Positions 1 to 8,759 are shown, counted from the stretch's first letter. The stretch is DNA of 64,000 nt from Halomonas jincaotanensis (GCF_018448785.1 NZ_JAHCLU010000013.1:105325-169324), one strand, 5' to 3'. A program made the numbers and translations. The notes: generated by a model not told the origin, from the sequence alone.

Positions 1-312
1 CAGCACCAGCATGACGCCAAAGCGCAGCCCGGGATTCTCCGGCAGGGCCTGCACCAGTCCCCAGACGATCAGCGGGATGACCACGAAATTGCCCAGCACC
101 GCGGCTGCAAGAAAGCGCGGACTCACTTGTCGGGCGCGCAGCCTGGTCAGGGGAATCTGGGTAAAGGTCACATAGAGCAAGGCACCCAGCAGCGGCCAGA
201 GCCAAGGCTCGAGCCTATCGGCAAGGCCGGGTGTGTGTGCCCCAACCATTAGCCCGGCGATAATCACGGCGAGATAGCTTACGCCCTGATATTGCTCGAG
301 CCGTTCACGCAT
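1..312 (-). CDS. ACR3 / bile acid:sodium symporter-like permease, partial
   Basis: The reverse strand opens at an ATG at 310-312 and stays open to the window edge, giving about 104 N-terminal residues (MRERLEQYQGVSYLAVIIAG...). Three hydrophobic segments are visible (about residues 11-25, 37-50, 68-88) separated by short basic loops. The pattern, with a PLTRLRAR cytoplasmic loop, resembles arsenite exporters of the ACR3 type and bile-acid:sodium symporter-fold permeases, which are ten-helix inner-membrane carriers. The substrate cannot be told from this part. The ATG overlaps the TGA stop of the MOSC gene upstream, so the two are probably co-transcribed. The C-terminal two thirds lie outside the window. 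Confidence 0.65.
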   Translation of the reverse strand, partial: MRERLEQYQGVSYLAVIIAGLMVGAHTPGLADRLEPWLWPLLGALLYVTFTQIPLTRLRARQVSPRFLAAAVLGNFVVIPLIVWGLVQALPENPGLRFGVMLVL

Positions 313-1163
313 CAAGCAAGGTCGTGATGATCTTTTTTTCCGGCCATCACGGCATCACCGACGCGCAGCACACTGCCCTCGCCGGCCAATAGCGTTGCAT
401 TCTGGCCGAAAAAACCGCCTTGAAGGTCGCGGCGGGTGTTCATCTCCACCAGGGTACGCAGCGGCTCACCCGGCACAACGATCTGGCCGGTCTGCTGATC
501 GATGGTCGTGATCTTGCAACGCTTGCAGGGCTTGCGAAGCCCCAGGCGTGTCGTTTCATCCAAGGAGGCCAACGTCGCCCAAGTGTCTTCGGCGAAAGGG
601 GCCTCGCCATCGACCACGATGCTAGGTCGGAAGCGGCTCATCGGCACGGCGTCCAGCCCCTTACTCGCAAGCACCCGGTTCAACTCAGCCAACGACGACT
701 CGGACACCACAAGAAAGGGGTAACCATCAGCAAATGCGGTATGGGCGGATTCACCACGCAGGAAGTCCGTCTCGACATCTCGACGTTCCGTCGACGGGAA
801 GCGCACCAATCGATACGCGCCCCCAAGCACACGGGAAAGCCAGTGGGCGGCCAGTTGGCCCTCATCCAGGGCCTGGCAGCGATCCTTCCAGACGGTCACT
901 TCGAGCATGGGCTGGTCACCACCCGCCAGGCTCACCGTCAAGGGTTTGGCCGAGGGATGCTCCAGCACCAGCGAATCGTCGTAAAGGTTGACGGTGACAC
1001 GGGCCATTTCGGCGACCTGGCGCTGTGTCACGAAACCGCCGTCGGCATCTACGACCATCCAGTGGCGGTCGAAGGCAAGTCCTCGGGTGTGCAACTTGGC
1101 CTGGTCGAGCGTGACGCCCCGCAACGATTTTACCGGGTAGATAGTGAGTTGCGTGATATTCAA
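312..1163 (-). CDS. MOSC domain-containing protein (YcbX/mARC-like)
   Basis: This 283-residue protein has the MOSC N-terminal beta-barrel domain (residues 1-115, starting NITQLTIYPVKSLRG) followed by a MOSC domain. A PCKRCKI segment near residues 211-217 holds the cysteine expected to ligate molybdenum cofactor in YcbX/mARC proteins, which reduce N-hydroxylated compounds. The start appears to be TTG at 1163, because the typical N-terminal PVKSL motif begins nine residues later and a GGGGA sequence lies upstream; no ATG fits. A separate ferredoxin domain, present in E. coli YcbX, is absent at this length. The stop overlaps the start of the permease at 310-312. Confidence 0.88.
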   Translation of the reverse strand: MNITQLTIYPVKSLRGVTLDQAKLHTRGLAFDRHWMVVDADGGFVTQRQVAEMARVTVNLYDDSLVLEHPSAKPLTVSLAGGDQPMLEVTVWKDRCQALDEGQLAAHWLSRVLGGAYRLVRFPSTERRDVETDFLRGESAHTAFADGYPFLVVSESSLAELNRVLASKGLDAVPMSRFRPSIVVDGEAPFAEDTWATLASLDETTRLGLRKPCKRCKITTIDQQTGQIVVPGEPLRTLVEMNTRRDLQGGFFGQNATLLAGEGSVLRVGDAVMAGKKDHHDLA

Positions 1164-1197
1164 GAGAGCGTCCCCAAGGTGTCGAAAGCTCTCTAGC

Positions 1198-1509
1198 TTA
1201 CAGGCGCTGCGTGTCGATCACATATCCGATAATGGGATACCCCGCCTTCTTGGCTGCTCTTTCCGCTTCCATCCGTGCCTCGAGCTTGGAAATACTGGAC
1301 GACACGTACTCGAACACCGTATCCATCTCGAGTTGCTTGGTCCTTACTGCCAGTTTCACGATGTGGCCCGTCTTATAAGCAGCAGAAGAATCGGGTTTAG
1401 CGGTTGGCTTTATCTCTGGCGCCGGATTTTCAGACGTCTTGGTGGGTTTCATGAAGGCGTCGAGCTCACGACGCATATTCTGTTCAAAATCGCTCAGTTG
1501 CGTTTCCAT
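1198..1509 (-). CDS. hypothetical protein, 103 aa
   Basis: I do not recognise this protein. The ATG at 1509 is preferred over one ten codons upstream because GGAGAGGA sits six bases before it. The sequence starts METQLSDFEQNMRRELDAF, continues through a Pro/Ala/Lys-rich linker (about residues 22-42), and ends with a charged, probably helical segment containing SSSISKLEARMEAERAAKKAG and a short hydrophobic YPIIGYVIDT tail. There is no signal peptide. It stands alone, 34 bp downstream of which the MOSC gene begins, so the two could share a transcript. A sigma70-like promoter lies about 100 bp upstream (1602-1630). Confidence 0.6.
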   Translation of the reverse strand: METQLSDFEQNMRRELDAFMKPTKTSENPAPEIKPTAKPDSSAAYKTGHIVKLAVRTKQLEMDTVFEYVSSSISKLEARMEAERAAKKAGYPIIGYVIDTQRL

Positions 1510-1601
1510 TTCCTCTCCGTGAATGAAGTGACGAGACAAAGTGTAACAAAGCTTTATCGTCGCTTTCAGGTTGTTAAATACTTATCGGCTAATGCGGCCC
1601 G

Positions 1602-1630
1602 GTATGATATCGGATTTTACTTAATGTCAA
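1602..1630 (-). promoter_or_regulatory. sigma70-like promoter for the 103-aa hypothetical gene
   Basis: On the reverse strand a perfect TTGACA (1630-1625) is followed either 15 bp later by TATCAT (1609-1604) or 17 bp later by TCATAC (1607-1602). It lies 93 bp upstream of the ATG at 1509 and points toward it. No transcript data are available. Confidence 0.4.
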
Positions 1631-2144
1631 ACGCCATAGCTGACGAGACATCGTGTTTAAAGGGTCGAGGCGGCATTGAACACCCTCGAGTAACGGACAA
1701 TAACGCTAATTAAGCTTAGTCGCTGAATTGCCGTGCAATGGCTGACTTGCCTAAGCGGAACAAAAACCTTGTGTTGCTCTCTCGCGCCGTCGAGTCAAAA
1801 GACCACCACCATGACTGCTGGTCGACTCCGACAAATAGCTATCCCAGAGTGCGCAGCCAAGCGTGACAACTGTTGGGCTAGCCACTGTGACACCGAACTT
1901 CACATATCGATCCGGCAATAACTCTTTTCTTTTTCCTGATCGAGTCAGCAAGTCTATCGACAACAAGGCTCGAACGACAGCGTTAGCTGCGCCAGCCCCA
2001 GCAATGTCTACAGACGAGTTCCTGAATTCAAGGCTTAAAGGATAGATCGCGAGTTAGGCGATCTTCAAGGATACCACCCGCAGCAAGCGGCAAGACGCTT
2101 TACGCCTCACCCCCGTTAAGCGGCACCTTCCCTTGGCTTATCTG
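1631..2144. other. non-coding gap without a recognisable gene
   Basis: About 510 bp between the promoter of the 103-aa gene and the end of the alcohol dehydrogenase gene. It is A+T-richer than its surroundings. Short open frames exist on both strands but none has a ribosome-binding site plus a recognisable protein. I see no tRNA, clear terminator or repeat. Confidence 0.5.
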
Positions 2145-3224
2145 TCATGCGGTCTGGATAGCGACCTTGAGCACGCCATCGCGCTGATGAGAAAAGAGCT
2201 CGTAGGCTTCGGTTATATCATCCAGCGCATAGCGGTGAGTCACCAGCGGCCCAAGGTCGAGCCGGCCCGAGGCGATGACCTGCATCAGTCGGCGCATGCG
2301 TTCCTTGCCGCCGGGACATAGCGACGTGATGATCTTATGATCACCCAGGCCGGCAGAAAAGGCGTCAAGCGGGATGGTAAGGTTCTCGGAATAGACACCC
2401 AGGCTCGACAGGGTTCCACCGGGCTTGAGTACTCGCAGCGCCGACTCGAAGGTCGACTGAAGGCCCAGCGCCTCGATTGACGCATCGACGCCACGCCCCC
2501 CGGTGAGCTTGAGAATTTCCGCCACTACGTCGACCTTGCGAAAATCCAGGGTAACGTCGGCACCGAGTGTCTTCGCCATGGCCAGGCGCTCATCGACCCC
2601 ATCGACGACGATGATCATGCCAGCCCCTCGCAGCCGCGCACCGGCAGTAGCACACAGGCCGATGGGTCCCTGTGCGAACACCGCCACAGTGTCGCCGATC
2701 CTGATTTTCGCTGCCTCGGCACCGGCGAACCCGGTCGACATGATGTCGGGGCACATCAATACTTGCTCATCCGTCAGGCCATCGGGCACCGGCGACAGAT
2801 TGGCCTGGGCATCGGGTACCAGCAGGTATTCGGCCTGAGCCCCGTCAATGGTGTTGCCAAAGCGCCAGCCGCCCATCGGCTTATAGCCGTGACCATGGTG
2901 CCCCCCATCCTGAGCGGAGCAGCCATCCTGACAGGCATAGGAGGTAAAGCTTGGACAGATCGCCCCGGCAATGACTCGCTGACCTTCCTGGTAGCCCTGC
3001 ACGTTAGCCCCAAGTTTCTCAATCACTCCCACCGGTTCGTGCCCAATCGTCAGGCCCTGGGCGACGGGATACTCGCCCTTGAGGATGTGCACATCAGTTC
3101 CGCAGATGGTGGTCGTGGTGACACGAAGCAGAGCGTCATCGGGACCGATATCGGGAATCGGCTTGTCGTCGATCTCGATACGGCCGGGTTCAATGAAGAT
3201 TGCGGCTTTCATCATGGCAGGCAT
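2145..3224 (-). CDS. zinc-dependent alcohol dehydrogenase (MDR, secondary-alcohol type)
   Basis: A 359-residue medium-chain dehydrogenase. Catalytic zinc ligands are visible as ICGTD, GHEP and the aspartate of CPDIMSTG, the Cys-His-Asp arrangement of bacterial NADP secondary-alcohol dehydrogenases (Clostridium beijerinckii/Thermoanaerobacter type). The four-cysteine structural zinc site is missing, replaced by a Gly/His/Gln-rich loop ending GWRFGN, as in those enzymes. The coenzyme fold follows (AVFAQGPIGLCA, IIVVDG). The likely reaction is interconversion of a secondary alcohol and a ketone in the cytoplasm. The ATG at 3224 is chosen because GAGGAG precedes it by six bases. It is transcribed alone and divergently from the EamA gene. 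Confidence 0.88.
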   Translation of the reverse strand: MPAMMKAAIFIEPGRIEIDDKPIPDIGPDDALLRVTTTTICGTDVHILKGEYPVAQGLTIGHEPVGVIEKLGANVQGYQEGQRVIAGAICPSFTSYACQDGCSAQDGGHHGHGYKPMGGWRFGNTIDGAQAEYLLVPDAQANLSPVPDGLTDEQVLMCPDIMSTGFAGAEAAKIRIGDTVAVFAQGPIGLCATAGARLRGAGMIIVVDGVDERLAMAKTLGADVTLDFRKVDVVAEILKLTGGRGVDASIEALGLQSTFESALRVLKPGGTLSSLGVYSENLTIPLDAFSAGLGDHKIITSLCPGGKERMRRLMQVIASGRLDLGPLVTHRYALDDITEAYELFSHQRDGVLKVAIQTA

Positions 3225-3366
3225 GCTCATCTCCTCAAGGGTGTGCAAGGCTGGCTTTACGCCATCACATCACAGCCATCTCGGGAAGCACTTGCGCCAG
3301 GTCAAGAACCCCGCAAGAAGCCGAGGTGGTAAGCTTCCGCCTTCGACTTAACGACAAGGACGCTGC

Positions 3367-4248
3367 ATGTCACCGGCCGACACCCTTCGCTTGATCCTGC
3401 TGTCATCCCTGTGGGGCATGTCGTTCATCTTCATGCGCGTCGCCGTTCCTGAGTTTGGCCCGGTACCGCTGGTGTTGGTGAGAATGGGCGTAGGTGCCTT
3501 GCTGCTGGTGCCCTTGCTGCTGAGCCTGCGCTACCTTCAGCTGGTGTGGGAGAACAAGGGCAAGCTGTTGATGCTGGGGCTGATTAATCACGTGTTGCCC
3601 TTCTCGCTACTGGCGCTCGCCACCACACGCCTGGAGGCCGGGTTCACTTCGTTGATCAATGCCACCACGCCGATCTTCACCGCCCTGCTGGGCGCGCTGT
3701 TCTTCGCCACACCGGTGCATCGTCAGCAGTATCTCGGCCTGGCGATGGCATTCATCGGGGTCTATGTGCTCTCGGCTAACCGTCTGAACTTCGACCTCGG
3801 CGGCGACGGCTGGTTTATTCTCGCTGTGCTGGGTGCCACCTTCTGTTACGGCGTGGCCACCAACTACTCCAAGACCTACCTGGCACACCTGCCGGTGCGA
3901 GTGCTGGCCGCGGGCAGCACCGCCATGTCGGCGATGATACTGCTGGTACCGGGTCTACTGCTGTGGCCTGCCGACCCCATCAGTGGCCTAGCATGGCTCA
4001 ATGGCCTGGCGCTAGCGATACTCAGCACCACAGTGGCCTTTCTGCTCTACTTTGGCCTGATTGCCAGCGCCGGAGCCACCGCCACTTCAACGGTGACCTT
4101 CCTGGTACCGGTGAGCGCGCTGCTGTGGGGATACCTTCTGCTGGACGAAGTGCTCAGCCTGCAGATACTGGTCGGTATGATCATCACGCTGGCCGGCACC
4201 GCCATCGCCACGCGGATGATCCGGTTACGCCGTGGCGAGGTAGCCTAG
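3367..4248 (+). CDS. EamA/DMT-family transporter
   Basis: A 293-residue protein with about ten transmembrane helices and two tandem EamA repeats (roughly 1-135 and 145-285). The N-terminal SSLWGMSFIFMRVAVPEFGP motif and the second-repeat LLWGYLLLDEVLS motif are characteristic of drug/metabolite transporter exporters in the inner membrane. Substrate cannot be assigned; relatives export amino acids, polyamines or metabolites. AAGGA lies six bases before the ATG. It is followed 35 bp later by the Mut7-C gene on the same strand, so they may form a two-gene unit. Confidence 0.88.
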   Translation: MSPADTLRLILLSSLWGMSFIFMRVAVPEFGPVPLVLVRMGVGALLLVPLLLSLRYLQLVWENKGKLLMLGLINHVLPFSLLALATTRLEAGFTSLINATTPIFTALLGALFFATPVHRQQYLGLAMAFIGVYVLSANRLNFDLGGDGWFILAVLGATFCYGVATNYSKTYLAHLPVRVLAAGSTAMSAMILLVPGLLLWPADPISGLAWLNGLALAILSTTVAFLLYFGLIASAGATATSTVTFLVPVSALLWGYLLLDEVLSLQILVGMIITLAGTAIATRMIRLRRGEVA

Positions 4249-4283
4249 ACTGACCGAGGAAATGCCCTTACGCGGGACACGCC

Positions 4284-5033
4284 ATGGCCGATGCCAACGT
4301 CCGTTTCCATGACCGCTTGAATGACTTCCTGCCACCGGCACAGCACGGCGGAAACATCGTCCACGACGTATCGCGCCGCGCCGCCATCAAGGACGTCATC
4401 GAGTCATTGGGGGTACCCCACACCGAGGTGGACGTCATCCTGGTCGACGGCGCCTCGTCGGGCTTCGAGCACATCCTCGCCGGCGGTGAGCGGGTGGAGG
4501 TCTATCCCTGGACAGTGGCCCCGCCGGTGGCACGGCACCTGCGTCCCCGCCCGCCGGCCAGACCATGTTTCTTGCTGGATGCCCAACTGGGCCGACTCGC
4601 CCGCTATCTGCGCCTGCTCGGCTTCGACTGCCATTACCTCAACGACATTGGCGACGCCGAACTCGCCGCCCAGGCCGAGGCGGAGATGCGCGTGGTACTG
4701 ACCCGCGACCGCCAACTGCTCAAGCGCAAGCGTATCCGGCTCGCCCACTTCGTGCGCCATGAGGATCCCTGGCGACAGGTCGAGGAATTGTGCAGGGAGT
4801 TCGATCTGGTTCCGACTTTCGCCCCCTTCACCCGCTGCACGCGTTGTAATGGTCGCCTCGTCACAGTGGCCAAGGAGGATGTGAACGACCGGCTCGAGCC
4901 CTTGACGGAGCAATATGTGGAGCATTTCCTGCAGTGCGAGGCCTGTGGTCAGGTCTATTGGCACGGGAGCCATGTTTCACGCATGGAGGCATTGGTGGAA
5001 AGGCTGCGCCAAGGCTGGCGAGACGGACAGTGA
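4284..5033 (+). CDS. Mut7-C RNase domain protein with N-terminal ubiquitin-like domain
   Basis: A 249-residue protein in two parts. Residues 1-85 look like the MoaD/ThiS-like ubiquitin-fold domain that often precedes Mut7-C (ending GGERVEVYPW). Residues 95-245 form the Mut7-C domain: FLLDAQLGRLARYLRLLGFD and VVLTRDRQLLKRK carry the acidic residues of this PIN-related fold, and a zinc ribbon follows with CTRC and CEAC pairs. The family is predicted to act as an RNase, from comparative work on PIN domains; I know of no defined substrate. The stop codon lies in a hairpin shared with the convergent enoyl-CoA hydratase gene. Confidence 0.88.
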   Translation: MADANVRFHDRLNDFLPPAQHGGNIVHDVSRRAAIKDVIESLGVPHTEVDVILVDGASSGFEHILAGGERVEVYPWTVAPPVARHLRPRPPARPCFLLDAQLGRLARYLRLLGFDCHYLNDIGDAELAAQAEAEMRVVLTRDRQLLKRKRIRLAHFVRHEDPWRQVEELCREFDLVPTFAPFTRCTRCNGRLVTVAKEDVNDRLEPLTEQYVEHFLQCEACGQVYWHGSHVSRMEALVERLRQGWRDGQ

Positions 5034-5047
5034 CGTCGCCGTCACTG
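5028..5047. terminator. hairpin between convergent genes, possible terminator
   Basis: A perfect 8-bp stem with a TCGC loop (CAGTGACG/CGTCACTG) spans the TGA stop of the Mut7-C gene and sits 42 bp from the end of the convergent enoyl-CoA hydratase gene. There is no T-run, so intrinsic termination is uncertain. Confidence 0.35.
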
Positions 5048-5088
5048 CTGTTCAAGGTCCAAGCGATCTGCCCTACCAGTCCTTCGTA

Positions 5089-5862
5089 TCAGAAGTTCGG
5101 CTTGCGCTTCTCGACGAAGGCGGCCATGCCCTCGGTCTGCTCTTCGCCGGCAAAACACAGTGCGAACAGGCTGGTCTCCAGAGCCAGGGCACTATCCAGA
5201 TCCTGATCCAGGCCATCGTGCACCGCCTGCTTGGCGCCTCGCACCGCCTCGGGGCCATTGCCGGAGAGCTGCTTGGTGAGTTCCTCGGCGTAGGCTTCCA
5301 ACTCGGCCTGGGGCATCACGCGATTGACCAGCCCGATTCGCAAGGCTTCGGCTGCGTCGATCTTGCGACCGGTGGTCACCAGGTCGATGGCCATGGCGGG
5401 TCCAACACGGCGCGGCAGACGCTGAGTGCCGCCAAAACCGGGAATCACCCCGAGACCGACCTCCGGCTGACCGAAGATGGCATTGTCACTGGCCACGGCC
5501 CAGTCGCAGGCCAGCGCGAGTTCACAGCCGCCGCCAAGGCAGAAGCCATTGACCAGCGCCACCACCGGCACGGGCAGGGTTTCCAGCCGCTTGATAGTGC
5601 GCAACGCCTGGCCGGCGAAGGCGCGAGCCTGTTCCGGTGTCTTGTCGCGCATCTCGGCGATATCGGCACCGGCAACGAAGGCCTTCTCACCGTCCCCGGT
5701 CATCAATACCGCGCGCAAATCATCGCGGCGCTCCAATTCGTCGAGTACCGTGCCCAGCTCGGCGAGGACTGCACTATTGAGGGCGTTAAGCGCCTTCGGG
5801 CGGGTAATGGTGAGTCGGACGACGCCAGCGTTGTCGACCACGTCTATCAGCTTTTCGCTCAT
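5089..5862 (-). CDS. enoyl-CoA hydratase/isomerase family protein
   Basis: A 257-residue crotonase-fold enzyme, the usual length for single-domain enoyl-CoA hydratases. The oxyanion-hole segments KAFVAGADIAEM (about residues 60-71) and NGFCLGGGCELALACD (about 105-120) are intact, and the glutamate of FGQPEVGLGVIPGFGGTQRL is in place for hydration. The expected reaction is adding water to trans-2-enoyl-CoA in fatty acid or related acyl-CoA breakdown. ATG 5862 is chosen over an upstream ATG at 5877 because AAGGAG lies five bases ahead. It is the last gene of the minus-strand acyl-CoA operon. Confidence 0.92.
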   Translation of the reverse strand: MSEKLIDVVDNAGVVRLTITRPKALNALNSAVLAELGTVLDELERRDDLRAVLMTGDGEKAFVAGADIAEMRDKTPEQARAFAGQALRTIKRLETLPVPVVALVNGFCLGGGCELALACDWAVASDNAIFGQPEVGLGVIPGFGGTQRLPRRVGPAMAIDLVTTGRKIDAAEALRIGLVNRVMPQAELEAYAEELTKQLSGNGPEAVRGAKQAVHDGLDQDLDSALALETSLFALCFAGEEQTEGMAAFVEKRKPNF

Positions 5863-5949
5863 GGAGACTCCTTGCATTGCGTGTGGGAGGAAGAGGGGGC
5901 GAACTACCGCTTAACCCTAGATAACGCCGCCCCGGCCGGCAATCCCCTC

Positions 5950-5987
5950 TTTGTCGCGAATGGCTTAATTTGTCGCGAACGGCTTAA
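5950..5987. repeat. 19-bp x 2 tandem repeat
   Basis: Two adjoining 19-bp copies of TTTGTCGCGAAYGGCTTAA (5950-5968 and 5969-5987) differ at one base. They lie in the 173-bp gap between the 3-hydroxyacyl-CoA dehydrogenase and enoyl-CoA hydratase genes. Confidence 0.9.
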
Positions 5988-6035
5988 CACCTTGCAACGG
6001 GCCGACTCAGGCGTAGCGCAACGAGCCAGGCATCA

Positions 6036-6884
6036 CTAGGCATAGTGATGAAAGCCGCGGCCGCTTTTTCTTCCCAGGTACCCGGCAGATACCATGCGCT
6101 TGAGCAGCGGGCACGGGCGATATTTCGGGTCGCCGAAGCCCTCCTGCAGCACCTCCATGATTGCCAGGCAGACATCCAGGCCGATCAGGTCCGCCAACGC
6201 CAGCGGTCCCATCGGATGGGCAGCGCCGAGCTTCATGGCTTCATCGACCGCCTCAGGCGTGGCCGTTCCTTCCTGAACCAGGAAAGCGGCCTCGTTGATC
6301 ATCGGCACCAGCAAGCGATTGACGGCGAAACCCGGAGAGTCACCCACCGGGACGGCGGTCTTGCCGAGATCCTTCGCCAGCGCCTCGACACGCGTCACCG
6401 TGGCATCACTGGTCTGCTCGGCGCGAATCACTTCGACCAGCTTGAGCACCGGCACCGGATTGAAGAAGTGCATGCCCACCACTCGTTCGGGATGCTCACT
6501 AACGGCGGCCAGGCGAGTCAGTGAAAGCGATGAGGTATTGGAAGCCAGAATCGTCTCCGAGTTCAGGGCCGACAGATCCCGAAACAGCTGCTCCTTGAGT
6601 TCGGGCTCTTCCGGAGCGGCCTCGATGATGACCTCACAGCCTTTGAGGTCATCCAGCGACGCGCTGGTGGCGAGTCGGGCCAGTGCCGCCTGCTTGTCGT
6701 CGTCGGTGAGCTTTTCCTTGGCGACCAGCTTGCTCAACCCTTTGTCGATGGCAGCACGGGCACGCGTCAATTGCTCGTCGGCCACATCAAAGAGCTTCAC
6801 GTCGAAGCCGCTCGTGGCCAGCACCTGGGCGATGCCCTGCCCCATGGTTCCGGCGCCGACCACGCCGATCGGTTGTTGGCTCAT
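6036..6884 (-). CDS. 3-hydroxybutyryl-CoA / 3-hydroxyacyl-CoA dehydrogenase
   Basis: A 282-residue NAD-dependent enzyme of the Hbd/PaaH type. The N-terminal Rossmann motif GVVGAGTMGQGIAQVLA is followed by ASNTSSLSLTRLA and the catalytic region GMHFFNPVPVLKLVEVI (His-Glu pair), then the C-terminal dimerisation domain (FAVNRLLVPMINEA through LDVCLAIMEVL). It oxidises (S)-3-hydroxyacyl-CoA to 3-ketoacyl-CoA in the cytoplasm. AAAGGAG precedes the ATG. It sits between an acyl-CoA dehydrogenase and an enoyl-CoA hydratase, giving the first three beta-oxidation steps; no thiolase is nearby. Confidence 0.93.
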   Translation of the reverse strand: MSQQPIGVVGAGTMGQGIAQVLATSGFDVKLFDVADEQLTRARAAIDKGLSKLVAKEKLTDDDKQAALARLATSASLDDLKGCEVIIEAAPEEPELKEQLFRDLSALNSETILASNTSSLSLTRLAAVSEHPERVVGMHFFNPVPVLKLVEVIRAEQTSDATVTRVEALAKDLGKTAVPVGDSPGFAVNRLLVPMINEAAFLVQEGTATPEAVDEAMKLGAAHPMGPLALADLIGLDVCLAIMEVLQEGFGDPKYRPCPLLKRMVSAGYLGRKSGRGFHHYA

Positions 6885-6900
6885 AATGGGTCTCTCCTTT

Positions 6901-6945
6901 CAGATGAATGCCTGGCAGCTAAATGCCTGTCAGATAAATGCCTGG
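6901..6945. repeat. 15-bp x 3 tandem repeat
   Basis: Three adjoining 15-bp units of the form CAGMTRAATGCCTGK (6901-6915, 6916-6930, 6931-6945) fill most of the 66-bp gap between the acyl-CoA dehydrogenase and 3-hydroxyacyl-CoA dehydrogenase genes. The first unit starts 17 bp upstream of the dehydrogenase start codon. Confidence 0.92.
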
Positions 6946-6950
6946 GGCGA

Positions 6951-8759
6951 CTACCCTACGTCAAAATTGGCCAGGGTCATCATACCCGCCTCGATCACCG
7001 CGCGCTGGGCACGTCCCACGGGGAGCCAGTGGCGAATGGCATAGTCGGCACTCGCCAGTTTGGTGCGATAGAACGCCTCGTCGCCGCGTCCTTCCTTGAG
7101 GGCGGCGGTGGCCACCAATGCCGCTCGGCCCATCTGCCAGGCGCAGAGCACGTGACCGACGAGGCTCAGGAAGGGGGTGGCATAGGCCTGGACGACATCG
7201 GCGCCACGCTCTGGGTCGCTACCCTGCTCCAGCAGCGTAGCCAGGGCGGCGGTGAGATCGGCGGCACCAGCGGCGAGCCCCTCGCCGAGGGACGCCAGCT
7301 CGGTGGTTGCCAAGAGGGCCCGGGCGGTACCCTCGGCCTCATCGATCAGTGCTGCCAGGGCTGTCCCACCGTCACGCTGCAGCTTGCGACCGGCCAGATC
7401 CAGCGCCTGGATACCGTTGGTACCCTCGTAGATAGGGGCGATTCGTGAGTCACGCAGCAACTGGGCGGCACCGGTCTCCCCGATGTAGCCCATCCCACCG
7501 TGGACTTGAATGCCCAGCGAGGCGATCTCCACGGCCTGGTCGGTGGAGAAGGCCTTGACCACCGGGATCAGCACATCGACCCTCGCCTGTGCCGTCTTGC
7601 GGTCGTCCTCGCTGACCCCATGTCGTGCCACATCGAGTTGGGCGGCGCAGTAGAGCGCCAGGGCACGCAGGGCGTCGGTGCGAGCGCGCATGGAGAGCAG
7701 CATGCGTCGCACGTCCAGGTGGTCGCTAATGCTGCAATCGTTGCGGCCAGAGCGCGGGCTGCGGCCCTGCACCCGATCCAGCGCGTAGGCGAAGGCATGC
7801 TGGCAGGCCCGCTCGGCCACGCCGATGCCCTGGACCCCGACCTTGTGACGCGCCTCGTTCATCATGGTGAACATGTGATTGAGCCCTCGGCCCTCCTCGC
7901 CCACGAGGTAGCCGATGGCGCCTTCATGCTCGCCGAAGTTCAAGGTGCAGGTGGGCGAGCCGTGAATGCCCAGCTTATGTTCGATGGAAGCGCAGGTGAC
8001 GTCATTGCGCTCGCCGAGCGAAACGTCGCCGTTGACCAGGTGCTCCGTTACCAAGTACTTCGGCACCAGAAAGAGTGAGATGCCTCGGTTGCCTGCCGGG
8101 GCATCCGGGGTGCGTGCCAACACCAGATGAATGATATTCTCGGCAACGTCGTGCTCGCCCCAGGTGATGTAGATCTTCTGACCAAACAGACGATAACGGC
8201 CCGCTTCGGCATCGGGGACGGCACGGGTGCGAACCTTCGACAAGTCGGAACCGGCTTGGGGCTCGGTGAGGTTCATGGTGCCCGTCCAAGAGCCTTCCAC
8301 CAGCTTGGGCAGGTAGATAGCCTTCTGTTCGTCGCTGCCGTGGTGGGCCAGGGCCTCGATGGCACTGGCCGTCAGCATGGGGCACAGGCCCAGCGCCATG
8401 TTGGCACCGTGCAGCATCTCCTGCACCGCGCTGGCCACTACCTCGGGCAGCCCTTGGCCGCCCAGCGCCCCAGAGACACCAATGCCGTTCCAGCCGCCCT
8501 CGGCGTAAGCCCGGTAGGCGTCGGTAAAACCATCAGGAACGGCCACGCTGCCGTCACCAAGACGGGTGCAGCCCTGGCGGTCGCCACTGGCGTTGAGCGG
8601 CGCCCAGACATCTCCCGCCAGCTTGGCGGCCTCCTCCAGCACCGCTGCCACCAATTCCGGGCCGAGCGCCTCGAAACCCGGCAACGCAAGCGAGCCGTTC
8701 TCGAGCAACTCCTCCAGCACGAAGCGATACTCACGGACGGGGGCGGCAAAAGAGGTCAT
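6951..8759 (-). CDS. acyl-CoA dehydrogenase, long form with C-terminal extension
   Basis: A 602-residue flavoprotein, longer than the usual 380-400 residues. It has an extra N-terminal helical segment (1-40) and a C-terminal domain (about 470-600) as in the AidB/DmdC-like branch, which includes 3-methylmercaptopropionyl-CoA dehydrogenase and long-chain enzymes. FAD/substrate motifs are clear: MNLTEPQAGSDLSKVRT, KIYITWGEHD, and the C-terminal GGMGYIGETGAAQLLRDSRIAPIYEGTNGIQALDL with the catalytic glutamate in YEGTNG. It starts the operon and introduces the 2,3 double bond. The exact acyl substrate is not evident. Confidence 0.92.
   Translation of the reverse strand: MTSFAAPVREYRFVLEELLENGSLALPGFEALGPELVAAVLEEAAKLAGDVWAPLNASGDRQGCTRLGDGSVAVPDGFTDAYRAYAEGGWNGIGVSGALGGQGLPEVVASAVQEMLHGANMALGLCPMLTASAIEALAHHGSDEQKAIYLPKLVEGSWTGTMNLTEPQAGSDLSKVRTRAVPDAEAGRYRLFGQKIYITWGEHDVAENIIHLVLARTPDAPAGNRGISLFLVPKYLVTEHLVNGDVSLGERNDVTCASIEHKLGIHGSPTCTLNFGEHEGAIGYLVGEEGRGLNHMFTMMNEARHKVGVQGIGVAERACQHAFAYALDRVQGRSPRSGRNDCSISDHLDVRRMLLSMRARTDALRALALYCAAQLDVARHGVSEDDRKTAQARVDVLIPVVKAFSTDQAVEIASLGIQVHGGMGYIGETGAAQLLRDSRIAPIYEGTNGIQALDLAGRKLQRDGGTALAALIDEAEGTARALLATTELASLGEGLAAGAADLTAALATLLEQGSDPERGADVVQAYATPFLSLVGHVLCAWQMGRAALVATAALKEGRGDEAFYRTKLASADYAIRHWLPVGRAQRAVIEAGMMTLANFDVG

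Noticed and set aside
420..1196. Long open frame antisense to the MOSC gene (258 aa)
   Set aside because: It mirrors a well-supported MOSC protein on the other strand, has no known motif and no convincing ribosome-binding site; typical of high-G+C shadows.
4404..4973. 189-aa reverse frame opposite the Mut7-C gene
   Set aside because: Shadow of a recognisable plus-strand gene, no family match.
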